This document shows positions 53,621-64,000 of a DNA stretch of 64,000 nt, piece after piece (within the stretch, counting starts at the first letter, position 1; every line of letters begins with the position of its first letter). This DNA comes from Holothuria scabra (Eukaryota; Echinodermata; Holothuroidea; Aspidochirotida; Holothuriidae), in assembly GCA_037179385.1 (NCBI GenBank), contig CM074200.1, positions 32,739,884 to 32,803,883 on the forward strand. The letters run 5' to 3'. The translations under genes were made by a program, and so were the position numbers. The notes beneath the pieces were generated by a model. That model did not search any database. It worked only from the letters and a program-made list of their open reading frames with translations, and had not been told where the DNA came from.

Positions 53621-55703
53621 CTGGATCTGGATCTGGAAAAATACTGCACAACACTCCTGGTGGAGTCAAACGTGCAGGGTTGAGTGTGTGCATGTAGTTC
53701 GTCGTCCCGTCTGAGGATCCTCAAGGCTGCGCTCTTGAATTGCTTGGGGTCCTCGAGATCTGTAATGTTCTGGGGGAGTAGGTTCCAGTCTCTGACGGTC
53801 CGAGGAAAGAAACTGTATTTGTAGCAGTCCTTATTGGTTGCTATATTTGTAAAGCTATTAGAATGGTGATGCCTAGAGGGCCGCCGGGCCGGTTGTAGGT
53901 TGTTGATTGGCAAGGCTAGGAGGCCCAATCTGGCTTTGTGAAGAATTGCTAGCCTGTTGGCAGTACGCCTGTTTTTGAGACTATCCCACCCTAGGTCGTT
54001 TAGCATTTCAGTCACACTACTATGGGGGGAATAGTCATTATAAACAAACCTAGCAGCCCTACGCTGAATTTGCTCAACCTTATTGGATAGGGAAGTGGTG
54101 TAGGGATCCCAAACAGAAGATGAATACTCCAATAAAGGCCTAACAAGTGTGAGACAGGCATTAGCTTTGACACTCCTGGGGCAGGAGTATAAATTTCTTT
54201 TAATAAAAGCCAAAGACCTATTTGCTGACGAAGTGATACGATTAATATGTCTATTCCAGGTAAGGGTATTAGAGATGTCAACTCCCAGATAAGTGTGGCA
54301 ATCGGCAGACTCCAGGGTATCGTTATCTAGAGTATAATTAAAAAACTTGGGTTTCCTTGAGTGAGTAATCCTCATAGAAAAGCACTTCTTGGTATTAAAG
54401 TGCATTTGCCATTTATTTTGCCACTCAGAAAGGGTGTTTAGATCATTTTGGAGCTGAACCTGGTCAAGATTATTCTTTATCTGTCTATAAATTACACAGT
54501 CGTCAGCAAAAAGTCTTACTTCAGAAGAGATATTATCAGGCAGGTCATTAATATAAACTAAAAACAATATGGGACCCAAGACTGTACCTTGGGGAACACC
54601 AGAGATAACATCCACCCAATCAGAAAAATCACCACTCACTACGACTCTCTGCTTCCGGGACTTAAGAAAATTAGCAATCCAGTTAAGGGTGTTGCCTCTA
54701 ATATGGAGGTGGAGATGGCTCGGTGGTTTGAGCGTACTGCCTTGCATACTGAAGGTCCCCGGATCAAATCCCGGTGGAACCACTTGGAAATTTTCCGGGG
54801 TCTAAAAATTAACTTGTTCAGCATCACAGTGAGGGGGTTTAAAATTGGTGAATTACAAAATTGGGTATTTGGTTGTCCGTTTCAGGAAGTTGTCCGTTTC
54901 AGGAAGTTGTCCGACTCAGGAAGTTGTCCGCTTGCTCAGTTCAGCTGTTGAGCAGTGGTGCAGAGCAAGTATATCCTCCACCCCCTCCAGCCTTTGGGGA
55001 AGTGGCGAAAGACTGGGGATACGCTCACGTCCGTCGGATGGGGACGTTAAATGGCGGTCCCGGGAGCAGGACTGGGAGCTATTAGTACACGCCTGCCTCG
55101 TTACCTCTGAGCACTAGTCGAAAAGAGAAGGCAAAGTTCGCCGGTGTTCATCCACGCTCACTCTGGCATAGGGTCCACGATGAGCCAAAAGGCTTCCTGA
55201 CCCTCAAAACGTTGAATTGAATTAAATAATACCATAGTTTTGTAATTTACAAAGCAGACGGTTATGAGGAACCGTATCAAAAGCCTTAGAAAAATCCATG
55301 ATAATCATGTCAGACTGGGATCTAAGATCTAGAGACTGCACTAGGTCATTGGTTGTTAAGATCAATTGAGATTCACAAGAATGGCGTTGTCTGAAGCCAT
55401 GCTGCCTGTTCGTGATAACTGAGTGGTTATCAAAGTGATGCATAATATGAGAATGTATAATGTGTTCCAGGACCTTGCAACAAATCGAGGTAAGAGAGAC
55501 CGGCCTATAGTTTGAGGCTAGGGAACGGTCACCTTTTTTGAAGATAGGACTAAAATTGGCACATAACCAAGAGGGAGGTAAATGACCAGTGTCCAGTGAT
55601 TTTTGAAAAATGAAGCAGAGGGCAGGAGCAACCTCCTCAGCGGCCAATTTCAGAACATGAGCCGGTATACCGTCAGGACCTGTAGCTTTGTTTGGGTTCA
55701 ACT
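53621..55703 (-). mobile_element. Young non-LTR retrotransposon (LINE), reverse transcriptase domain, SINE-interrupted
   Basis: Two minus-strand blocks form one reverse-transcriptase frame. The 5' block (55703-55232) has NKATGPDGIPAHVLK, PIFKKGDRSLASNYRPVSLT, HGFRQRHSCESQL and MDFSKAFDTVPH. The 3' block (54698-53617) has GVPQGTVLGPILFLVYINDL, the catalytic FADD and QWHMHFN-type thumb residues. The frame is unbroken once the SINE at 54704-55226 is ignored. The 5' end is truncated at the start of the domain; endonuclease and ORF1 are absent. The 3' end is a (CCAGAT)n tail, and CCTCAC at 53615-53620 and 55704-55709 is the target duplication, inside the (CA)n of the host element. CR1/Jockey-like affinity is inferred from motif style. 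Confidence 0.9.
54704..55226 (+). mobile_element. tRNA-derived SINE (second family) inserted in the LINE
   Basis: Exactly bounded by TAATA (54699-54703 and 55227-55231). The head has box A TGGCTCGGTGG (54716-54726) and box B GGATCAAATCC (54761-54771). The body carries four copies of a 17-bp unit (TTGTCCGTTTCAGGAAG) at 54873-54935, and the 3' end is TTGAATTGAATTAAA. No other copy is seen in the window. Confidence 0.88.
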
Positions 55704-56469
55704 CCTCACACACACATATACACACGCACATACACACATACATACACACGCACGCCATCATGAATGCATAGGTTTCTCTTTTCATCGAAACCGAAAAGGC
55801 AAATATTTCCAGGCTTCGCGGGCCTTAATTCGCACACCTTAAAACAGTAAGTGATCGCCAATAAAGCAGTCAGTGGATAATTTGTCCTAGCCGCTATAGT
55901 GCTGTTTCTATTAAATTTTTCTTCAATATAGGCTCTCATTTTTGTCTAAAAAAAGGCAGCAAAGTTTCGAGAGATTTTTGAAGGTCTCCGAGAAGCCTTA
56001 ATCCGCACTACTTAGATAACACGATCTTCAGTCGACATGCTATCTCAGATATATGCTAATAGGAAACGCAGATTCTTCGATAGTCCCCCAAATATGCAAA
56101 TTTCCTTACAGGAAACCCTGAATCTAATCTGTTTTCCGCAATACCAGCCCCATATTTACAAATGTGTAAAAGGACCCAAATTTTCGGTACGTACCTTACA
56201 CAGTAGTGTTCACAAAAAAAACAGATTTTTTTTAAAAAAAGTTGTTCTTGCTCGCAGAAAAGCAAAAAATAGCATAAAAAATGTACCTTTTGGTCAATGG
56301 GGTAGGGTGAGTTGCAAGGTCCAAGATTGTTACCCCTTCCGCTTAACACTTATCTTAAGGCCCTAAGACACCCATAAACTAACCCAGCTCAACTAGTACA
56401 AAATCTCGAAACCTCTATGCTATTGCCTCCCCCAGAACAGTAAGGTCTGGTTACGCCACTGGCATAAGC

Positions 56470-56545
56470 TCCAAAATTACTTGAAGTGACAACTAAATCT
56501 CACAATTTTCGTCTTATTTCCCTCCAAAGTATCTTTCATAATATT
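56470..56545 (-). repeat. Fragment of the 745-960 dispersed repeat
   Basis: Reverse complement of TGAAAGATACTTTGAAGAGA-type blocks; interrupted on its right by the MITE at 56545. Confidence 0.4.
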
Positions 56546-56856
56546 TAAAGGCCCATTTCTCTCACCCCAAACAGCACCAGTTCTCCTAAACTTCCTACTT
56601 AAGCTGCTCCCCGAATTGTCTTAAATTCATCTTCATCCAGATACAAGGCCCACTTTATTGCTTCAGGGTGGGAATAGAAAAGCTCAATGTGTATAAACGG
56701 TTTCTTGAAAACACCCCTAGTACAGTTCATGCTGTGTAAATAGGTTTTGATACTCTATGTTGCTTGAATTAGCTGTCAATCAAAGAACTCAGCCAATTGA
56801 GAATTTCTGCTAATCCCTACAAGAATTGTAGTTTGGGGTGAAAACTGGCCCTTTAA
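56545..56856 (+). mobile_element. TTAAAGG-type MITE, copy 4 (best preserved)
   Basis: TTTAAAGGCCCATTTCTCTC and ACCCCAAACAGCACC at the left mirror TAGTTTGGGGTGAAAACTGG and CCCTTTAA at the right. Inside lie a CATCCAGATACAAGG block and TGTCAATCAAAGAACTC. No ORF. Confidence 0.8.
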
Positions 56857-56960
56857 TATTGTGTTTTCAAATGTAACTAACACCTTTTTAGTTAGTTAAC
56901 ACTTTTGATAATATTCACAGTTCAGGAGAGAAATATTGTCGTATGCACTGATGCACTGGT

Positions 56961-57114
56961 GGGGGCGATGCGCACTGTTTAACAAAAAATTCCTTACTGG
57001 CTAACGATAGCTCTAATCCTAACCTAATCCCTAACCCGAACAAAGAATACAATCGATACAATACAATGGCAGCAGCCAATCAAGAAACACATTGTTAAAC
57101 AGTGCGCATCAATC
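56961..57114. mobile_element. hAT-like MITE (TIR GATGCGCACTGTTTAACAA), copy 2
   Basis: GATGCGCACTGTTTAACAA and TTGTTAAACAGTGCGCATC are exact complements. CACTGGT at 56954-56960 recurs at 57115-57121. The interior includes CCTAACCTAATCCCTAACCC, superficially telomere-like. It is inverted relative to copy 1. Confidence 0.8.
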
Positions 57115-57385
57115 CACTGGTAGGCAGTCGTGTCCATCATGCCCCCCCCCCCCGACCCCATTTATTCTGCCAATGCATTTTAAAACACTTAATTTGTCAA
57201 GGTACTATGCAAAGTTTGCTGTTTTTCAAAAACAAAGCTCAATGGCAGAAAGAAAGATCAGTGGAATTATGTTAAACCTACCAGCAATTACATGGTTAGT
57301 AGCTAGTTCGATTCCGACCGCTGTCAGACTGATATATTACACCCACTTCTTGGACATAATTTCAGCCCCAATCTGATAAGACTCT

Positions 57386-57416
57386 CATGCATGCATGCAT
57401 GCATGCATGCATGCAT
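57386..57416. repeat. (ATGC)n microsatellite
   Basis: Seven to eight uninterrupted copies of the self-complementary CATG/ATGC repeat. Confidence 0.95.
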
Positions 57417-57419
57417 TTA

Positions 57420-59520
57420 ATCTACCAGAGCTACAGCCAAAGCTTTCATACATAGATGCAGTCCGTTATGGTCGGTCACAGAGTTCAAAGAGAGTATCAT
57501 CATGGAGTGACTACATATAACTAGTAGCTCCATGGTATCACACCCTTTTTTAAGAGTCACTTTAAAATCGTTTTCTAGAGCATAAGTTGTTTTCATCGAT
57601 GCATTATATTGAATGGTAACTTGCTAATAAATAGCAACGCAAACATAGTCCCAGCAACGAATTTTTGCCCTATTTACATTTGTATTGGGTTTCATTCCAC
57701 CTTCATTATCAGGATATATTTGTATTCAATTTTAGGCGGTAAGCATACGACATTTCGGTATGGATCAGATAGTCGTTAAAAGTATTCCGTAGACTTCGAT
57801 TAAGATCTGATTTCGTTTGCAAAAATTGATCACTTGAAACTAAATTTTTGCTATGAAGATAATCTAAGCGGAGCTCCGTCAGTTGTTGGCGAGGAGCGTG
57901 TAGTAAATTTTGAAAAATCGGACCTCTCAGTGTGTCGATAATGGCATTTCCCAGGCTTATTAGAAGGATCTAGGCAGTTTCTATTTTGATTAGAAAATTT
58001 CAAAATTACCAGATTAAATGCACAACTACAATTGGATGAAATGGTCTTGAATCTTTTCGGGGGAAATCTATTAAACGGAATTAAAACATGCTAATGTATT
58101 GTACTCTATTGCGACTCTTGGTTAAATTCAGCAAATATTGAATGATGAAATTGTGTATGTGACTGCTCGAACTACCTGCAGGGGTGCATCGGGTAGGATT
58201 TCCCCGATAGGGGGGGCAAGCTCCTCGACTGGGAACTAGCATTCCGAGGCCCCGACGAAAACGATGAGTTAGTCCATGTAAGAAGTGACTTGGCAGAATC
58301 TGAGGGGCGCGTAGGGCGTCGAAATTGTTAGTTTTATTTTCAACAAATATTTTAAAATCTGAAGTGTGTTTTGAAAAAAAATGAAAAAATTGGCTTTTTG
58401 TAAGGAATATTAAAAAGCTCAGTGGGGTGTTTATTGTAGAATCTGTTCTTCATATAAGCAAAATCAAAAACGTTAAATGGGCGACAGCTGAAATTCTTTT
58501 GATGTTGCTCATTCATCCTACAGGGCCTACGTACGAAAGCTCTCAGGCGAACTGAAAATTTGTCCGAAAACTTTTTCCCTTGTTTTAACAAAGATTAGAA
58601 AATTGAGAACTTATCATATTGGAGAAATCTGGGAATTTAATGAAAGAAAATATGGTTTTTATAGATAGAATGCCGGGGTGATCAACAGATTTGGCTTAGA
58701 TTATTTATTGTACGGAGTATCCATTTTAATTGGAAAATTTTGCCACTTTTAACAATCTGAGGCTTATATTGAAGATAAAATGCAATTTTATGACGGATTT
58801 GGGGATTTTATGGAAGAAACTGATCTTCCTACTGTATGAGAAAAATCAAGAAGCGGGCGATTTGAAGATTTGTTAGGGTTACTGAATATCATCAAGTAGA
58901 TTAAGGCCCTCGGACCATATTTGACAATTTCCCGCGGAAAAAGTTTGGCCTCAGTGGCGGAGCTGCCATATGGTCAGGGGGGCGATCGTCCCCCCCCCCC
59001 CGATGGACCAAAATAGTCTGTCTGCGCCCTTTTTAGGTTTTTAACATACTTTACTCTTGCACCATTTTTGGCAAAAGGCATAATTTAATAGCGTTTTTTA
59101 AGGCCCGATAACAAAATACTCAAACAGCCACAACAGTAAGTGTTCTCCCTGCACTTTATTGTGATGAAAGGGTCATCTTCTGTAATAAAGGGATAGCTTT
59201 TGCCGAAACGTATCGTCATGCTTTATACGCACTAATGAATGCTTTCATTGCTTCTACACCAAGCGTGAATTTAAGCTTACAAAATACACAGACAAACATT
59301 AAAGTAATCCTCCCGGCCAATAAAAGATGTTGCAAAGGACGCAACAATAATTGTAGAGCAAATAGCCCTCTTGTTGTCGGGGATAATTGTCAACATAGAC
59401 AATAAAAAGAGTTTATAAAGATACCAAAATGGCTTCCACAATGTTTTTCAAAATCATTTGAAGAGGACATTCAGGTTAAAATAAAATAAAACTGTTATCA
59501 TAGTGGTAATGCAGGCTTTC
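57420..59520 (-). repeat. Large dispersed repeat region related to 1-487
   Basis: About 57850-57990 is the reverse complement of 48-180. The right part (58640-58870) has loosely repeated blocks such as TTTGGGGATTTTATGGAAGA. CAGTGGCGGAGCTGCCATA at 58952-58970, followed by a C-run, looks like a left terminus of the CAGTGGCG class pointing right. No gene is recognised; boundaries are not resolved. Confidence 0.45.
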
Positions 59521-59540
59521 AAGCAGACCCAGAGAAAAGA

Positions 59541-62500
59541 GTAGGAGAAAAGAAGGATCAGTATTTTGCAATAAGTAGGAGAAAAGAAGGATCAGTATTT
59601 TGCAATAAGTAGGAGAAAAGAAGGACCAGTATTTTGCAATAAGTAGGAGAAAAGAAGGACCAGTATTTTGCAATAAGTAGGAGAAAAGAAGGATCAGTAT
59701 TTTGCAATAAGTAGGAGAAAAGAAGGACCAGTATTTTGCAATAAGTAGGAGAAAAGAAGGATCAGTATTTTGCAATAAGTAGGAGAAAAGAAGGACCAGT
59801 ATTTTGCAATAAGTAGGAGAAAAGAAGGATCAGTATTTTGCAATAAGTAGGATAAAAAAAGGACCAGTATTTTGCAATAAGTAGGAGAAAAGAAGGATCA
59901 GTATTTTGCAATAAGTAGGAGAAAAGAAGGATCAGTATTTTGCAATAAGTAGGAGAAAAGAAGGACCAGTATTTTGCAATAAGTAGGAGAAAAGAAGGAT
60001 CAGTATTTTGCAATAAGTAGGAGAAAAGAAGGACCAGTATTTTGCAATAAGTAGGAGAAAAGAAGGATCAGTATTTTGCAATAAGTAGGAGAAAAGAAGG
60101 ATCAGTATTTTGCAATAAGTAGGAGAAAAGAAGGACCAGTATTTTGCAATAAGTAGGAGAAAAGAAGGACCAGTATTTTGCAATAAGTAGGAGAAAAGAA
60201 GGATCAGTATTTTGCAACAAGTAGGAGAAAAGAAGGATCAGTATTTTGCAATAAGTAGGAGAAAAGAAGGACCAGTATTTTGCAATAAGTAGGAGAAAAG
60301 AAGGATCAGTATTTTGCAATAAGTAGGAGAAAAGAAGGACCAGTATTTTGCAATAAGTAGGAGAAAAGAAGGATCAGTATTTTGCAATAAGTAGGAGAAA
60401 AGAAGGACCAGTATTTTGCAATAAGTAGGAGAAAAGAAGGATCAGTATTTTGCAATAAGTAGGAGAAAAGAAGGACCAGTATTTTGCAATAAGTAGGAGA
60501 AAAGAAGGATCAGTATTTTGCAATAAGTAGGAGAAAAGAAGGATCAGTATTTTGCAATAAGTAGGAGAAAAGAAGGACCAGTATTTTGCAATAAGTAGGA
60601 GAAAAGAAGGACCAGTATTTTGCAATAAGTAGGAGAAAAGAAGGATCAGTATTTTGCAATAAGTAGGAGAAAAGAAGGATCAGTATTTTGCAATAAGTAG
60701 GAGAAAAGAAGGACCAGTATTTTGCAATAAGTAGGAGAAAAGAAGGATCAGTATTTTTGCAATAAGTAGGAGAAAAGAAGGACCAGTATTTTGCAATAAG
60801 TAGGAGAAAAGAAGGATCAGTATTTTGCAATAAGTAGGAGAAAAGAAGGACCAGTATTTTGCAATAAGTAGGAGAAAAGAAGGATCAGTATTTTGCAATA
60901 AGTAGGAGAAAAGAAGGATCAGTATTTTGCAATAAGTAGGAGAAAAGAAGGACCAGTATTTTGCAATAAGTAGGAGAAAAGAAGGATCAGTATTTTGCAA
61001 TAAGTAGGAGAAAAGAAGGATCAGTATTTTGCAATAAGTAGGAGAAAAGAAGGATCAGTATTTTGCAATAAGTAGGAGAAAAGAAGGATCAGTATTTTGC
61101 AATAAGTAGGAGAAAAGAAGGACCAGTATTTTGCAATAAGTAGGAGAAAAGAAGGATCAGTATTTTGCAATAAGTAGGAGAAAAGAAGGACCAGTATTTT
61201 GCAATAAGTAGGAGAAAAGAAGGATCAGTATTTTGCAATAAGTAGGAGAAAAGAAGGACCAGTATTTTGCAATAAGTAGGAGAAAAGAAGGACCAGTATT
61301 TTGCAATAAGTAGGAGAAAAGAAGGACCAGTATTTTGCAACAAGTAGGAGAAAAGAAGGATCAGTATTTTGCAACAAGTAGGAGAAAAGAAGGATCAGTA
61401 TTTTGCAACAAGTAGGAGAAAAGAAGGATCAGTATTTTCAATAAGTAGGAGAAAAGAAGGATCAGTATTTTGCAATAAGTAGGAGAAAAGAAGGATCAGT
61501 ATTTTGCAATAAGTAGGAGAAAAGAAGGATCAGTATTTTGCAATAAGTAGGAGAAAAGAAGGACCAGTATTTTGCAATAAGTAGGAGAAAAGAAGGATCA
61601 GTATTTTGCAATAAGTAGGAGAAAAGAAGGATCAGTATTTTGCAATAAGTAGGAGAAAAGAAGGACCAGTATTTTGCAATAAGTAGGAGAAAAGAAGGAT
61701 CAGTATTTTGCAATAAGTAGGAGAAAAGAAGGATCAGTATTTTGCAATAAGTAGGAGAAAAGAAGGATCAGTATTTTGCAATAAGTAGGAGAAAAGAAGG
61801 ACCAGTATTTTGCAATAAGTAGGAGAAAAGAAGGATCAGTATTTTGCAATAAGTAGGAGAAAAGAAGGATCAGTATTTTGCAATAAGTAGGAGAAAAGAA
61901 GGACCAGTATTTTGCAATAAGTAGGAGAAAAGAAGGATCAGTATTTTGCAATAAGTAGGAGAAAAGAAGGATCAGTATTTTGCAATAAGTAGGAGAAAAG
62001 AAGGATCAGTATTTTGCAATAAGTAGGAGAAAAGAAGGACCAGTATTTTGCAATAAGTAGGAGAAAAAGAAGGATCAGTATTTTGCAATAAGTAGGAGAA
62101 AAGAAGGACCAGTATTTTGCAATAAGTAGGAGAAAAGAAGGATCAGTATTTTGCAATAAGTAGGAGAAAAGAAGGACCAGTATTTTGCAATAAGTAGGAG
62201 AAAAGAAGGATCAGTATTTTGCAATAAGTAGGAGAAAAGAAGGATCAGTATTTTGCAATAAGTAGGAGAAAAGAAGGATCAGTATTTTGCAATAAGTAGG
62301 AGAAAAGAAGGACCAGTATTTTGCAATAAGTAGGAGAAAAGAAGGATCAGTATTTTGCAATAAGTAGGAGAAAAGAAGGATCAGTATTTTGCAATAAGTA
62401 GGATAAAAAAAGGACCAGTATTTTGCAATAAGTAGGAGAAAAGAAGGACCAGTATTTTGCAATAAGTAGGAGAAAAGAAGGATCAGTATTTTGCAATAAG

Positions 62501-64000
62501 TAGGAGAAAAGAAGGATCAGTATTTTGCAATAAGTAGGATAAAAAAAGGACCAGTATTTTGCAATAAGTAGGATAAAAAAAGGATCAGTATTTTGCAATA
62601 AGTAGGAGAAAAGAAGGACCAGTATTTTGCAATAAGTAGGAGAAAAGAAGGATCAGTATTTTGCAATAAGTAGGAGAAAAGAAGGATCAGTATTTTGCAA
62701 TAAGTAGGAGAAAAGAAGGACCAGTATTTTGCAATAAGTAGGAGAAAAGAAGGACCAGTATTTTGCAATAAGTAGGAGAAAAGAAGGATCAGTATTTTGC
62801 AATAAGTAGGAGAAAAGAAGGATCAGTATTTTGCAATAAGTAGGAGAAAAGAAGGACCAGTATTTTGCAATAAGTAGGAGAAAAGAAGGATCAGTATTTT
62901 GCAATAAGTAGGAGAAAAGAAGGACCAGTATTTTGCAATAAGTAGGAGAAAAGAAGGATCAGTATTTTGCAATAAGTAGGAGAAAAGAAGGACCAGTATT
63001 TTGCAATAAGTAGGAGAAAAGAAGGATCAGTATTTTGCAATAAGTAGGAGAAAAGAAGGACCAGTATTTTGCAATAAGTAGGAGAAAAGAAGGATCAGTA
63101 TTTTGCAATAAGTAGGAGAAAAGAAGGACCAGTATTTTGCAATAAGTAGGAGAAAAGAAGGATCAGTATTTTGCAATAAGTAGGAGAAAAGAAGGACCAG
63201 TATTTTGCAATAAGTAGGAGAAAAGAAGGATCAGTATTTTGCAATAAGTAGGAGAAAAGAAGGATCAGTATTTTGCAATAAGTAGGAGAAAAGAAGGATC
63301 AGTATTTTGCAATAAGTAGGAGAAAAGAAGGACCAGTATTTTGCAATAAGTAGGAGAAAAGAAGGATCAGTATTTTGCAATAAGTAGGAGAAAAGAAGGA
63401 CCAGTATTTTGCAATAAGTAGGATAAAAAAAGGATCAGTATTTTGCAATAAGTAGGAGAAAAGAAGGACCAGTATTTTGCAATAAGTAGGAGAAAAGAAG
63501 GATCAGTATTTTGCAATAAGTAGGAGAAAAGAAGGATCAGTATTTTGCAATAAGTAGGAGAAAAGAAGGACCAGTATTTTGCAATAAGTAGGAGAAAAGA
63601 AGGATCAGTATTTTGCAATAAGTAGGAGAAAAGAAGGACCAGTATTTTGCAATAAGTAGGAGAAAAGAAGGATCAGTATTTTGCAATAAGTAGGAGAAAA
63701 GAAGGATCAGTATTTTGCAATAAGTAGGAGAAAAGAAGGACCAGTATTTTGCAATAAGTAGGAGAAAAGAAGGACCAGTATTTTGCAATAAGTAGGAGAA
63801 AAGAAGGATCAGTATTTTGCAATAAGTAGGAGAAAAGAAGGATCAGTATTTTGCAATAAGTAGGAGAAAAGAAGGACCAGTATTTTGCAATAAGTAGGAG
63901 AAAAGAAGGATCAGTATTTTGCAATAAGTAGGAGAAAAGAAGGACCAGTATTTTGCAATAAGTAGGAGAAAAAAAGGACCAGTATTTTGCAATAAGTAGG
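59541..64000 (+). repeat. 34-bp satellite array, about 131 monomers, continuing past the window
   Basis: Each monomer reads GTAGGAGAAAAGAAGGAYCAG followed by a TATTTTGCAATAA block; the period is 34 bp with three single-base indels (near 60754, 61437 and 62068). Two main types differ at one base: GGATCAG and GGACCAG. Rarer types are GGATAAAAAAAGG (59849, 62403, 62539, 62573, 63423) and GCAACAAG (60217 and 61338-61410). The minus strand shows many short open frames with QNTDPSFLLLIAKYW-like repeats, which follow from the period (3 x 34 = 102) and are not genes. Confidence 0.98.

Larger units (their letters stand above)
53392..56461. mobile_element. hAT-like element with perfect 15-bp TIRs, containing nested LINE and SINE
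   Basis: CAGTGGCGTAACCAG (53392-53406) and its exact complement (56447-56461) bound the unit. The flanks GCAAAAAC and GCATAAGC match at 6 of 8 positions, consistent with an old 8-bp target duplication. Without the LINE the host would be about 980 bp; it contains a DR1 module, a (CA)n tract and no transposase. Related termini occur at 478-487, 728-738 and possibly 58952. Confidence 0.75.

Noticed and set aside
54704..54800. Possible functional tRNA gene
   Set aside because: Boxes A and B are present, but the sequence continues into a SINE body with a simple tail and lies inside a target duplication.
57010..57050. Interstitial telomere repeat (CCTAACCTAATCCCTAACCC)
   Set aside because: Irregular, short and inside a MITE whose other copy has the same stretch in inverted orientation.
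59476..63924. Many minus-strand frames of 72-106 codons with QNTDPSFLLLIAKYW-like repeats
   Set aside because: They are translations of the 34-bp satellite; the T monomer puts TGA in one frame and the C monomer TGG, which alone decides where they open and close.

Overview
This is eukaryotic nuclear DNA: AT-rich, split by many introns and dense in short transposons. It carries two recognisable protein-coding genes in tail-to-tail orientation. The plus-strand gene (coding exons 5989-23499) encodes SAMM50/Sam50, the beta-barrel assembly protein of the mitochondrial outer membrane. I resolved it into 11 coding exons with consistent phases, giving about 445 residues. The minus-strand gene (coding exons 53042 down to 33787) encodes TM7SF3, a signal-peptide, seven-transmembrane protein. 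It also resolves into 11 coding exons, about 594 residues. Both proteins look more like the vertebrate genes than like fungal or plant ones. With the invertebrate-style repeats this suggests a marine invertebrate, probably a deuterostome. An echinoderm, perhaps a sea cucumber, is my best guess at low confidence; the sequence alone does not settle the taxon.

Layout. 1-960: ends and fragments of interspersed repeats. 960-4020: no recognisable gene. 4025-5195: a decayed LINE copy on the plus strand, split by a 406-bp inverted-repeat element. 5965-23499: SAMM50; its introns hold many tRNA-derived SINEs, several miniature inverted-repeat elements (MITEs), a 29-bp minisatellite and a 5'-truncated LINE inserted in a MITE. 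23500-33786: intergenic, with an 18-copy 65-bp minisatellite, two dispersed repeats, a TIR element inside a SINE, and one unassigned candidate exon (30306-30448, minus). 33787-53042: TM7SF3; its introns hold nuclear-receptor-site-like repeats, microsatellites and the 3' end of a Ty3/Gypsy element. 53392-56461: a three-level nest of transposons (TIR element > LINE > tRNA-SINE), each level with target-site evidence. 56470-59520: more MITEs and a large dispersed repeat. 59541-64000: a 34-bp satellite array of about 131 monomers that runs off the window end.

The two genes show no functional link beyond adjacency: SAMM50 acts in the mitochondrial outer membrane and TM7SF3 in the secretory or plasma membrane system. 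Most of the rest is mobile or tandem DNA. Insertion order can be read from nested target-site duplications at 4085-4490, 7423-7568, 19400-19555, 21273-21988, 31283-31911 and 53392-56461. I saw no CRISPR array, operon, rRNA gene or free-standing tRNA gene.
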